From: Benincasa hispida
Taxonomy: Eukaryota > Streptophyta > Magnoliopsida > Cucurbitales > Cucurbitaceae
Direction of reading: 5' to 3'
Assembly (NCBI RefSeq): GCF_009727055.1
Contig: NC_052358.1
Location: 40,463,954 to 40,527,953 of the forward strand
Length of the DNA: 64,000 nucleotides
Part shown: positions 1-10,700 of the stretch, piece after piece
How positions within the stretch are numbered: position 1 is the first letter of the stretch
Layout: every line of letters starts with the position of its first letter
Position numbers and translations under genes: made by a program
Notes under the pieces: model-generated
What the model was told of the DNA's origin: nothing
Database searches by the model: none
Seen by the model: the letters and a program-made list of their open reading frames with translations, nothing else

Positions 1-518
1 GTATCGTCATGAGCATATGTTTCCAACTCGAATAGTTTTGGCCATTCAATTTTCCGGCACTAAGTAAACTGATAGTGGTTATAGCCATTTAAAACCGTTG
101 CTGAAAAACAAATAAACTTTTATAAGACTTTGCAAAAATCATGTTTTTAATCAATTAGTTTTAGCAAAACAGGTTTTAAGTACCCTAAGTGATAAGACTT
201 CTATTTTGCAATGATACACCAGTGAGGCAGGACAAACGTCACCGGTGGGGTGATCAGATGTCCCTTCACTGAGATAAGACATTTTCAACTATTAGAAAGA
301 ACCAACTTTTGGAACTGAACCTAACAGCCACCATTTGTTCGGTCAAGAATTGTTAACCCTTAACAATTTCGCGTAAGTGTAACCCTTCATTTTCGACCCC
401 AGAGTCCCCCCCTAATGTGCCCACCGTAGGGAAAAAATAGATTAGGATAAGAGACTAAGTAACCTTATCCTCTTACAGGAGATCAAATAAAAAAACATGC
501 AAAACAACCATCCTATAG

Positions 519-519
519 N
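519..519. other. single N, probable assembly join
   Basis: One undetermined base. The 39 bases before it (480-518) are repeated exactly after it (520-558), as expected when two overlapping contig ends are butted together without being merged. Confidence 0.8.
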
Positions 520-1489
520 AGATCAAATAAAAAAACATGCAAAACAACCATCCTATAGGGGAACACACCCAGGGTGCTTCGAGGCAATGCGTATAAACTT
601 TATTTAATCCAACGAGAGAGATCGTGGGATATGCTGTCGCACTTCCGCTCCCATTTACTATGAATATTCTCGCCAAACACGTTGATATTGACCTACCCAA
701 ATACCATCCTTTAGGGGGACACTCCCATGGTGTCACGAGGCCGAGGATAGATCTCACGGTGTGGACTATGAGGGAGAAACGCGAGAAGTGTAAATGAAAC
801 ATCAAATGCCTCAAGTACCTCCCACTAAATGTTCTACCTAGGGGTTTATTAACCTAGACAATCCGGCTACTGATTATAATCTAAGTCATTTATTAAGTTT
901 ACACAAAAAACAACTTTTGTCTTTGAAAAAAAAAAAACAAGTTCAAGTAGTCACATTAAACTCTTTAATGGACTGTCTTTAACTTACATGCATGCATTAA
1001 ATCTATCTAATTCACCTTTCTAGGTAGGGGTGTTCCGTTGCCGTCACCTTAAATACCCCAGCCTAGACAGAACCCGCCTTAGACAAAAGATCCCTTATAG
1101 ATAGATTTGCTACACTTTAACCTTTTACTAATTATTTTAGTTCTAATTTCATTTTATAACCATTATAAAATAAACAACTAAAACACACATGCCACATACG
1201 CTAAATAAATAATGCATACATAAATATAACCTTTATATTATATGATGCATGAGCATGCACGTACGTAAATTAAATCATGCTTCACTAAATTATAATACTT
1301 ATAATAAAGAGAATATGCATGACCAATGCATAACCTAAGGTGGGATTTATCTATATGTGCATACCATATAACATAAAAAACATACATCACATGTATAAAA
1401 CCATGGATTCATGGACCGGAATGAACTAAAACAAAATCGGAATGAGAAAACTATCTATTAGATTATTCTACCGAGCAAACTGGTTCACA

Positions 1490-1830
1490 AGCGAACCAGG
1501 TCTTGAACCGTCGGTTGAAGCTTCCATCGTTTAGTAAATGCCTCCAAGTAAATGATCGTGTAGCGCACACTAGACGATAGCGCAAAAACTAAACGATCGC
1601 ATAGACAACAATGAGGTCGTGAAGCCTGATTGTCTAGACGATCGTATAACACGCGAAAGCTAAACGATTTACCACCCATTTACTCCGCGATCGTATAGTC
1701 AGTAACTAAGCGATAAGACTTGCTGAGCTATACAATCGTCTAGTGCGCATGCGCGTTAAACGACAGCCGAGCATCCGATATTCAGCGATCGTCTACACGA
1801 CACGACCAACGTATGATCGTCTTCTTCCTC
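1490..1830. repeat. cluster of CGATCG-type short repeats
   Basis: Many variants of a short motif such as AAACGATCGCATAG, GACGATCGTATAA and GCGATCGTCTA occur in both orientations at irregular spacing. The same motif recurs at 4180-4460, 28100-28390 and 43000-43800 in different element types. Confidence 0.7.
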
Positions 1831-2113
1831 GAAGCACAGTAACACCTTGCTCCAAAATTCATCATGAACGACTCAAGACTCAAACTAACTTTGAAATTAC
1901 AGACTCAATAACAATTAATTGTGCCAAAAAACGCAAGGGCTTTAACAATTAACTTGAGAATTCAACAAATCGAGGTTACATCCCAGAAAACTCCATTAAT
2001 CCACACATCCACAAACGAATTAACAATTAAAACAGAGAGTAGACATGTTGCACCCACCAAGAATGTAAATGCAATTCTTTTGCAGCAATGAATTGGAATA
2101 TTAGAAACCGAAA

Positions 2114-2126
2114 GCTCTAATACCAA
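2114..2126 (-). other. primer-binding site of a copia-type LTR element
   Basis: Read on the minus strand this is TTGGTATTAGAGC, one base away from the TTGGTATCAGAGC complement of initiator tRNA-Met used by many plant LTR retrotransposons. It sits one base inside the LTR end at 2128, the same spacing as at 57941. Confidence 0.75.
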
Positions 2127-2288
2127 TTAAAGGAACTCTTATTCGAGAGTACTTACGAGCGGAAGCGGATCTTTTCAATTCATTGTGACAGAATTTCCAC
2201 ATATACACTCGAACATACTAATATGCAGTCATAATGCTAAATTATTGACATGCTCAAAGGAACAATAAATAAGAGATCTAGAGATCAT

Positions 2289-3946
2289 TGATGCAGGTTG
2301 TTATTGCGATGAAATAATGGTGTAGAATGCGATGGTGGAATATGCGTTGTGCATGCAAGTTTTCTCAGCAAGATCCAAGTATAAATCTTACTGAGTTGTC
2401 CGGTAAGCCCAGGGTCGAACACAGGGACTAAGGAAACAATATGCGATGGTAATTTTAGATCTCTTTGCGGTGGCAAATAAAGCAATGCATTGGTTGATAT
2501 GTGTTTGAAGTATAAAGTTTATGCAGCGGAGTTGAGAAAAGGGTTAATAGTACGAAAGATGCGATGAGTATGCAGGGGAACAGGTTGAGAAGGGATTTAG
2601 CTAACACTTCCTAGGATTGTGTTCATGTTATGCGATCATGCTACATACATACAACAACAAATCATCTCTCAATGCAAATGCTATGGCTTCTAGCTTTAGA
2701 ACGCATGCGATGTATGTGATGGTGTCTATAGGACTTACGTTTAAGCCTCTATTCTTGTCTATGCGATGACGAATGACACACACATACACAAGGCGACCGC
2801 ATACTACCATAACCTATCTCTAGGATGCATGCGGTGCATGTTGGGAAACAGAGCTTATCTCTAAGTCTCTATCCCTTGCTTATGTAGATCTAATCTTGTT
2901 CTCTTGAGTCTAGATTCTAACCTAGCTCTCTCAAGTCTTAGGTTCTTTCTTTAGACTCTCTCTCGAGTAGCTCTAAAGAGGTGATGGACGCAACATAAGA
3001 CAAGATGATCGCATGCAATGAAGATCCTAGGTCATGTTAGCTAAGTACTTCTCAACCCATTCGAAAGTTTAGTTACTCATGCGTATTGTAAAGAGAGTGA
3101 ACAGATGTAGAAATGCAAGTTCCATTCTATATATGAAATCAAAGTATAAAACGACAATGTGAAATAAGGATAAAGAGTCTGATAGTAATTTCTTGCTTCC
3201 CAAGGCTTTTACATTGTTCTTCTCTACTCTGCTAAAAAGATATTCTTGCTCTCGCAAGAGTCGCCCCTCTCTTTGTTTTCCACGCTCCCTGACACTCTCT
3301 CGAGCTGACCAGGACGATCTTCTGCCATCTTTTCCCTTCTCTCGCTTCCGTCTTCTAAGTATAAGGAAACTAAGAACAAAGGCCAACTATCTTCTATATG
3401 GCTTAGCTGGAATGAAAAACCGAACTTCTTCAATGAAGGTGGCCTTCGGTATTTATAGAGCTTCAAGGTGAAGAACTTTTTCTCTCGAATGATTATATTG
3501 ATGGGATGTCATTAATTCTCTATCTGATGTGCCAAATAATTGTCACCAAAAAGTTGAGTGTACTTGCTACAGTGTCGTTAACGGTTTGTCAACTTAATTC
3601 GGACTCGACCGTCATTAGCTTTCTATCCCATTGTGATTTATTAAGCTTTCACCTTGATGCGGCGACTTTATATGGCCACCTTCTTGAGCAGATTTTCACG
3701 AACGCAAACAATCGCAATCTCTTAATACGCTCAGAAGTTAATTTCTTTGGATCGCAATTCCGCCTTGCGCTAACGCATTTTCTGCACAAAATACATAAGT
3801 TAACTGTTTTTAATGCGATGGATGCATGCGATCGCAATGTTATAAACTTAACGCTTTTGGACGCAATTTCATATATTTTTACCGTCGCAATCCTGCATTG
3901 TTTTATATCTTTGCGCTGTAATAACGTACATTTCTGCCCATTATCA
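2289..3946. mobile_element. solo LTR nested in the copia LTR
   Basis: Starts TGATGCAGG and ends CCCATTATCA, so it has TG...CA termini with a TGAT/ATCA inverted end. It is flanked by the identical 5-bp sequence ATCAT at 2284-2288 and 3947-3951, the target duplication expected for an LTR retrotransposon. With 1658 bp and no internal region it is a solo LTR left by recombination between two LTRs. It contains a 'gggtcgaacacaggga' segment near 2411 of a kind I associate with plant Ty3/gypsy Tat-lineage repeats; that lineage call is tentative. The open frames inside it are not genes. Confidence 0.85.
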
Positions 3947-4179
3947 ATCATACTAGTTAAAGACTTATTCTTCATAGAAAATCTCGCTTTCGCTGAGACG
4001 GTAAGCTATTGCTCAGCAAAACCCAATCGTCTACCTCGAACAGTCTCCACACAAACAGAAGGAAATGGGGACGACACCACCACTCAGAGTCCTCAGTATT
4101 CTTGGAGTGAGAATCCAAAGGGTGGACTTTGTTCGGATTTGGTAGAGGGAAGGAGGAAGAGAGATCGTATACAATGATA

Positions 4180-4460
4180 AACTAAGTGGGAGATAGGCTC
4201 GTCTATCATATAGACAAAATGCTTGATCGTTTAGGTAAAGTATACGATCGTGTAGGAAAAGGTAAGCGATCGTCTAAACGATTGTGTAGGAAAAACTAAG
4301 TGATCGTCTATACGATAGTTTAGTAAATATCGAGCGCTAAATGATTGCTTAGGAAAAGGTAAACGATCGTTTAGTAAATAGCGCGCGCGGGTGTAATTGT
4401 TAAGTGATCGCTTAGCACTATCGTATAGGTAAGCGATCGTTCAAGCACGATCGTATAGAC
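4180..4460. repeat. CGATCG-type short repeat cluster inside the copia LTR
   Basis: Repeated variants of TACGATCGTGTAG, AAACGATCGTTTAG and AAGCGATCGTTC at roughly 20-35 bp spacing. The same position in the related LTR (28100-28390) carries a similar but not identical cluster, so the array evolves within the LTR family. Confidence 0.8.
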
Positions 4461-5901
4461 ACAGGTTTTGCTACGATGACACTCTTCAACCCAATGTTCG
4501 CGCCTCCAATGCTTAACACACCGTGAGCTATTTAAGTGTCTCAAAGTAATTTTTTAACTTACTCATCCGTTATGAAAATAGAAGAGACGCTGTCTTATTA
4601 CCCTTTTAACCGTCCAATTAAAATATCTAATCAAATATCATATATTAATCATAGTATTTTTCCTCCACCAGATATAAATCACATTTATATCTAATTTCTT
4701 TCAAATTAATGTATCTCATACATAAAGTTAATTATATCATATATAATTAACTAGTTCAATTATATTATATATAATCGAACTCCCTCTTGTCAATTTGAAT
4801 ATTTCAAACTGACCCAAAAACGGACTCTTAACTTGTATCCAAGCTACCAAGGGGACCTTATGGACCTATGGCTCGAAGCTCCAACGGTATGTGAATAGTT
4901 GACTAAACTCTTTAGCCACGATATTCACCATTCGTTAACTGCCAAACATTCCATTAAAAATCGACAGTTAAACTCTTCTTGCCATAGATATATTTCTATG
5001 TCCATTGGATATAACCAATCATCAGTACGATGACCCTTCACAAATGCTCGTAAGTATAGCTAGCCAATTTACCGTTTGCCTCTATAGTTACATCTTACTC
5101 CTTAAGTACCATTGACCCCTCTAATGAACAATACAATATAGTCCTACTATGTGTGAACACCTCTCGAGCCATGAGAAGGTGTATGACGCCGCATCGTTCG
5201 AGCCCCGGGATCAGCCCTTAAGAAAGTGATCTATCTACTTACCCCTGCTTTGAGGAAGGAGTGAACTCCATCTTGTGAAGCTGAGTTTCCAGCTCCCAAA
5301 TCAGACGAATCCCTAAAGTGGTAGGTTTGAGTCGGCACTCTGGCCATTTGCACCCATGCAAATCAAAGGACCATCCTCAATGGCAGGAGTTCCCAACTCA
5401 CTCAAGATTGAGGTCATGTTACCTATGGTCATCCTAGTGAAGTGAAATTTCAATCATGAACAGAGTTATATGACGAGACGTTAACACTTCGAGGTCAGGT
5501 TTTATACAAACTCTTCGTATAGGACGCCCCCACTCGCATGTCCCCTACACGAATGATCAGGATCAGACCATCTGTGACAAGTCACAATATTTGTAACTAT
5601 TCCACAAAACGGATCGCATCCATAATGTTACTAGGATAAGGTTTTCCTCCTATATCCATATACTACATACCATTTTGGCTGTCACTTAAGACATGATCCA
5701 CTTGTATGTCACTACATACATGCTTAAGTTACATAAAAACAACCAGAGATACTAAGTTTATTGGTTTGTGGTAAAATAAAAAAATCTAAATGTGCAAAGT
5801 CAAAAAGTGAAGTAAATATCATATATATTATACATAAAAAACATTCTTACAAAATTGTTTACAAATTACAGGACACGAGACTTTAGGGCACAAACCCCAA
5901 C

Positions 5902-6829
5902 ATCCTATTGATGTAAGAATGTTAAGTTTCGGTTAATCTATTCAGTACGTTTAGTGTGTTAAGCTATGGGGTTGTATATTTTGTTATCATCATAAATGCA
6001 TATTAGGGTTCTAAAGCAGGTCTTAAATGTAAGTCAGACAGTAAGTGCCGACGAGAGGGTCGGTAACTGTTGCCGTCACATGCCCTTTTAGATTAAGAGG
6101 ATAATATGGGAGGGGGTGTGGCAAGTTGGAATAGATTTTGATAGTTATCACAAAATTTATATATTCTTTCATGTAGTTTATATTGTTTTTTTATACATGT
6201 TTAATTTATATATTCTTTCATAATATATTTTATACTCAATTAAAATGACTATTATTTTTCCTCACCCAACTCCCAAAATTTTTATAAATGTTTTTCATGA
6301 CTTATTTAAGAAATAAAACTCTCATATTCATAAATTCAAATTGTATGTATTAAAATTTTATAATTAAATTATCTTTTTAAACTTTATGCAGTATCAAATT
6401 AGTTTTTTTTTTTAAATAGCTACAAATTAGTAGAGATGTTATGTCTTTTGGATTTGATTTTTATATAATATTGTAATAGTCTCTTAAAAATGATAGATTT
6501 GAGACATTCTCGTAATTTAACCAATTTAATTAGCTATTATTAATTAGCATTAGTCCAAAAAGGAAAACAAGATAAATAACTAAAATAAAAATGAGAAAAA
6601 ATAAAACAAACCCTAAATTGATTACTATTCGATTCAATCCTTCTGTCTTCTCTTCCTCTTCAACGTTGCTCGGCTCATCTTCTTCCCGACTCTTCGACTG
6701 AGCATCAACGATCGAGAGGATCAGCAACCCTAAAAATTTCTTCGTCTTCAACGACTCAGCCCATTTCTTTGACTGCCGCGCCTCAGCTCGCTGCCGTGTC
6801 TGTGCTTTGTAAAATTACAAGGAACCAAT
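5902..6829. other. intergenic DNA between LTR and NUP98 promoter
   Basis: No gene is supported. 5930-6130 resembles an LTR edge (a 'gccgtcacatgccc' block and a purine run 'gggaggggg' at 6110) but has no partner in the window. 6160-6560 is AT-rich. 6600-6800 has a CT-rich stretch resembling a plant 5' untranslated region; a 73-codon minus-strand frame there (6530-6751) has no family resemblance. Confidence 0.4.
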
Positions 6830-7042
6830 ATTAGGTTTAGTAAACGGCGTCGTACGCAATTTGTGTTAGGGGGACTTGGTTTAAACGCTAATTAATACGA
6901 GTACGGACTTAGTTTCGACGCTACACGGTTCGTTCCCTTCCTTCGCATAAATAACGTCGTTTCGTTTATTTCTTCTTCCTTCATCTGCCTCTGGCCTTTT
7001 TCCTCTTCGACCTCACTGCTTATGTTCACATAATCGATTACG
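6830..7042 (+). promoter_or_regulatory. probable NUP98 promoter and first 5' untranslated exon
   Basis: Upstream of the NUP98 start codon there are two GC-richer GGCGTCGT/ACGTCGTT-type elements (about 6846 and 6954) and a TATA-like CATAAATA at 6946-6953. A CT-rich leader follows, with a good splice donor, ACG|GTACGC, after 7042. A matching acceptor, TTTGCAG, ends at 7687, giving an untranslated intron of about 645 bp, as is common in plant housekeeping genes. The transcription start is inferred, not seen. Confidence 0.5.
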
Positions 7043-7687
7043 GTACGCTTCTCTTTCCCCTATACAGATCTATGCCCACTTTTCCTCATCCAAATCCCTA
7101 TCTTCCCGCATTTTTCTTCTCGATTGTTTTCCTGTTTTCCGCTCCCCGTGTTTTGCTGTTTTGGATGCTGGAATTTGTCGTTTCCTTATTGGAGGCAGCT
7201 GGGGTTTTTGGTTCTTGGTTGAATGGTTTGATACCAGGGCTTTTTCATTTGGGAGCAATGAATTTGATTGTGCCATTGTGGTTTTTAATCTCGATTTTTA
7301 TGTCTGTTAATCGATGTTGTTGTTAATTTCAATTTGGGAATAGGAAAATCTGCTTAACTTACGCGATGCCCCATGTCCCATTGTTGGTTGTTGCTCTATG
7401 CTTGTTTTGAGTTTGTTTTTTGTTTTGATAGAAACAACTGCTTTTTATTCCATTATTTGATGCTCTCAAGGGTCGTGTTTCCGATTATGCACGTGTTTTT
7501 ATTTTACCTGCTTTGATATTTGATTTTTGTTCTACTAATTTTTTGGTGTGCTTTAATGAAAATTAATTTTCTTTCTTCCTTCTTGGTAACAATATGCTTT
7601 TTGTGATTCAATGCTGGTGGTTGTGGAAACTTTTGTTTTATGTTGTGTGCTCCATGAATGATTGATTTGGGTTCTGTTTCTTTGCAG

Positions 7688-7741
7688 TTCGAGAATAGTT
7701 GATAACTTTACTCAGTTGCAGCTGGGGATAGATAGGGAACG
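7688..7741 (+). other. 5' untranslated part of NUP98 first coding exon
   Basis: Begins after the TTTGCAG acceptor and runs to the ATG at 7742. The ATG is chosen because it opens MFGSPN, the usual start of plant NUP98 proteins, and joins in phase to the next FG exon. Confidence 0.6.
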
Positions 7742-10700
7742 ATGTTTGGTTCTCCCAACCGTAAGTATTTATTTTCATAAGTTTGTTATCCTAATTGCAC
7801 TTTGTTTGCTGAGCTGTGGATCCTCCTCTATATCTCATTTTTTAAGTTTGGTAAGATCATGTAGGAAGGTAATCAAGTGGGAATTTTTTGGTAGAAGTAG
7901 GCTAAATGCATGGTTTATCTCCTTTAAATTCTAAAAGTGATGGAACTTTATATTTTGTTTCATAATGATATTGCACCTCTCCTGGAAGTATGGCATGTAG
8001 ATTGTAGTGTTATACTATGGGATTTTGTTATCTTGACTTCTGGTTTCTCAGTTTTCTTCTGTGCGCCTGTGGTTAGGTATGTGTACATCTTAAATATCAT
8101 AGACTTCCTGCTTGTTTTCTTGCTTTCCAGTGTTTTTGAATTTACATTTGTATGTGGAATCACGAGTCATGACTTAAATTGTGAAATCCTTTTCACTTTG
8201 TGAATGCGTACTTAATAAATTTTGCATGTCTTGCTTTCAACTTCTTTTATCTTTGAACTTTCTTCAGCTTTTTTACTGATTGAGATTCTATGTTCTTGTA
8301 CTAAGTGGGTTGGGTTTTTTTTTATGTCAATTGTTGGGCTTGATTCTTTACACAGCTTTTGGGCAACCATCTACTAGCCCATTTGCATCTCAACCAGTCT
8401 TTGGGCAGACTGCCAACGCAAGTAATAATCCTTTTGCACCGAAACCCTTCGGCAGTACATCCCCATTTGGCTCACAGACAGGAAATACAGTATTTGGTGG
8501 TACATCAACGGGAGTGTTTGGGGCAGCCCAATCTTCTTCTCCCTTTCCTTCCACCACAACGTTTGGTGGTTCATCATCACCAGCTTTTGGATCTACTTTG
8601 TCTACTTTTGGATCATCATCAACTCCTGCTTTCGGTAGTTCATCATCTTCATCATTTGGAGGTATGTCTCATTAACTGATTAACTTTTGTCTTCTGATAA
8701 TCACTTATTCACGTCTCCTAAGAGTTTCAGCAATACTAGTGTCTTGTACATAGAGTACATAATAGGTGCTAGATTTGTGCATGCATTTTTTTTGGTTTTT
8801 CAGCTACGAGAGATTTTCCATGTGTTCTTAAACCATCATTTACCTGCAAGTGCAATTCTCAAATCTATATTTTAATTTTAGTTGACCATTTCTTCCGTGA
8901 ACATTAGAGAGTTTATGTGATTCTGGTTTCTGTGAACATATTTCTGTCAATGTGTAGACATTCATTCATAAAGGACCAAATGAATGGGTTGGATATTTTA
9001 GAATAAAAAAAAAAAATAATAATAAAAAATAACATGAAAGTCAAGTAACTCAGAGTAATTAGTAAATGGATTTTCAAAGTTTTCTCATGGGATTATGAAT
9101 ATGTGTGCTAGATTTGTGCATGCATTTTTTTGGTTCTTCCTACGAGAGATTTTCCATGTGTTCTTAAACCATCATTTACCTGCAAGCGCAATTCTCAAAT
9201 CTTTATTTGATTTTTAGTTGACCATTTCTTCCGTGAAACATTAGAGAGTTTATGTGATTCTGGTTTCTGTGAACATATTTCTGTCAATGTCTAGACATAT
9301 TCATTCATAAAGGACCAAATGAATGGGTTTGATATTTTAGAATAAAAATAAAAAGTATAAAAAGTAACATGAAAGTCAAGTAACTCCAGAGTAATCAGTA
9401 AATGGATTTTCAAAGTTTTCTCATGGGATTATGAATTGTGGTTATTGGAATGGTTGCCTTTTTTTCCGCTTATATGGATGTATTTGTTATCTTCCTTTGG
9501 CGAAGGATTAACTTTTCCAGTGTTATTTTGTTTGAAAATGCCGCATCTCTTTTATTTAAGATTTTTTAAATACTTATTTGCACATTCCTTTTGATGAAGC
9601 TACTGTATATTTCCTCACTGTCATTACTTTATTGATTGTCATTCGATTCAGAGCACAGATTACGACTAGGAAAATTTGAAACATATTTTTATCCCTTATA
9701 TTTCATTTATTACGTGGATTTAAATCTGATGCTTTCCTTTCTGGCAGGTTCTTCCATTTTTGGGCAGAAGCCCTTGTTTGGAGGCTTTGGATCTACTCCT
9801 ACTCAAACAAATCCATTTGGAAGTACAAACCAGCAATCTCAGCCAGCATTTGGAAGCAATGTCTTTGGTTCTCCATCACCTTTTGGTGCGCCTAGCCAGT
9901 CTGCATTTGGAGCTACTAGCACCCCTGCCTTTGGTACCACAAGCAACCCTGCCTTTGGTGCCGCGAGCACCCCTGCATTTGGCGCCACAAGCACCCCAGC
10001 ATTTGGTGCCGCAAGCACCCCAGCGTTTGGCGCTACAAGCAGTCCTGCCTTTGGCTCAACAAGCACACCTGCCTTTGGTAGTACTGGGAATGCATTTGGT
10101 TCACTAAGCACCCCTGTTTTTGGATCTGGAGGTGGATTTGGTGCTTCTAGTACTCCCGCTTTTGGAGCTTCAAGTACTCCTGCTTTTGGGGCTTCAAGTG
10201 CTCCTGCTTTTGGAGCTTCTAGCACTCCGTCCTTTAGCTTTGGGTCCACTCCAGCTTTTGGACAGTCTACTTCTGCATTTGGTAGTAGTACTTTTGGTAC
10301 TAGTACATCCCCTTTTGGTGCCCAGAGTTCTCCTTTTGGTGAGCCATTCTGAAATATCTTATTAGTTATTACAGTTCAAATTTCTTTTGGAGTTGTAAAA
10401 TTTTTTGCTTCATTAGGCATGAATATGTGTTCTTTTGAATTTGATACAGGAGCACAGTCGACATCTACATTTGGGACCAGTGGTTTTGGGCAAGCTGGTT
10501 TTGGTGGTCAGCGAGGTGGCAGTAGAGTCACTCCTTATGCACCAACAACTGAGCCAGATGCTGGAAGTGGCAGTACTCAAGCAGCTGGAAAGTTGGAGTC
10601 TATATCCGCCATGCCTGTCTACAAAGATAAAAGTCACGAAGAGTTGAGATGGGAGGATTATCAATTGGGGGACAAAGGTACCTTTTTTTAATTATTCGTT

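Larger units (their letters stand above)
1..2112 (-). mobile_element. internal/untranslated part of a minus-strand LTR retrotransposon
   Basis: This stretch lies just downstream, on the minus strand, of a primer-binding site at 2114-2126 that follows the LTR at 2128-5901, so it should be the leader or internal part of that element. I find no convincing gag or pol reading frame; the open frames are short and match no family I know. It includes a cluster of CGATCG-type motifs at about 1490-1830 and a single N at 519 between two identical 39-bp copies. Assignment to this one element is an inference from position; other nested pieces could be hidden here. Confidence 0.45.
2128..5901 (-). mobile_element. 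copia-type LTR (5' LTR on the minus strand), split by a nested solo LTR
   Basis: Read on the minus strand the LTR begins TGTTGGGGTTTGTGCC at 5901 and ends next to the primer-binding site at 2126. It is interrupted by another LTR at 2289-3946 plus a 5-bp target duplication; without that insertion it is about 2.1 kb. Its body (4010-5900) matches 27968-29824 block by block, and more distantly the LTRs at 20.7, 31, 45, 56 and 62 kb; all share the segment around 'ggtccataaggtcc' and a late segment with 'aggatca' and 'catgtc'. Its sense 3' end is TTTAA where the related LTR at 57939 has CTTCA, so the terminal CA seems mutated to TA. No coding capacity. Confidence 0.8.

Noticed and set aside
3506..4177. 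223-codon plus-strand open frame
   Set aside because: It crosses the boundary between the nested solo LTR and the host LTR, so it cannot be one ancestral gene.
6530..6751. Small membrane protein on the minus strand upstream of NUP98
   Set aside because: Only 73 codons, AT-rich, no family match, no promoter context; the hydrophobic end comes from an A/T run.
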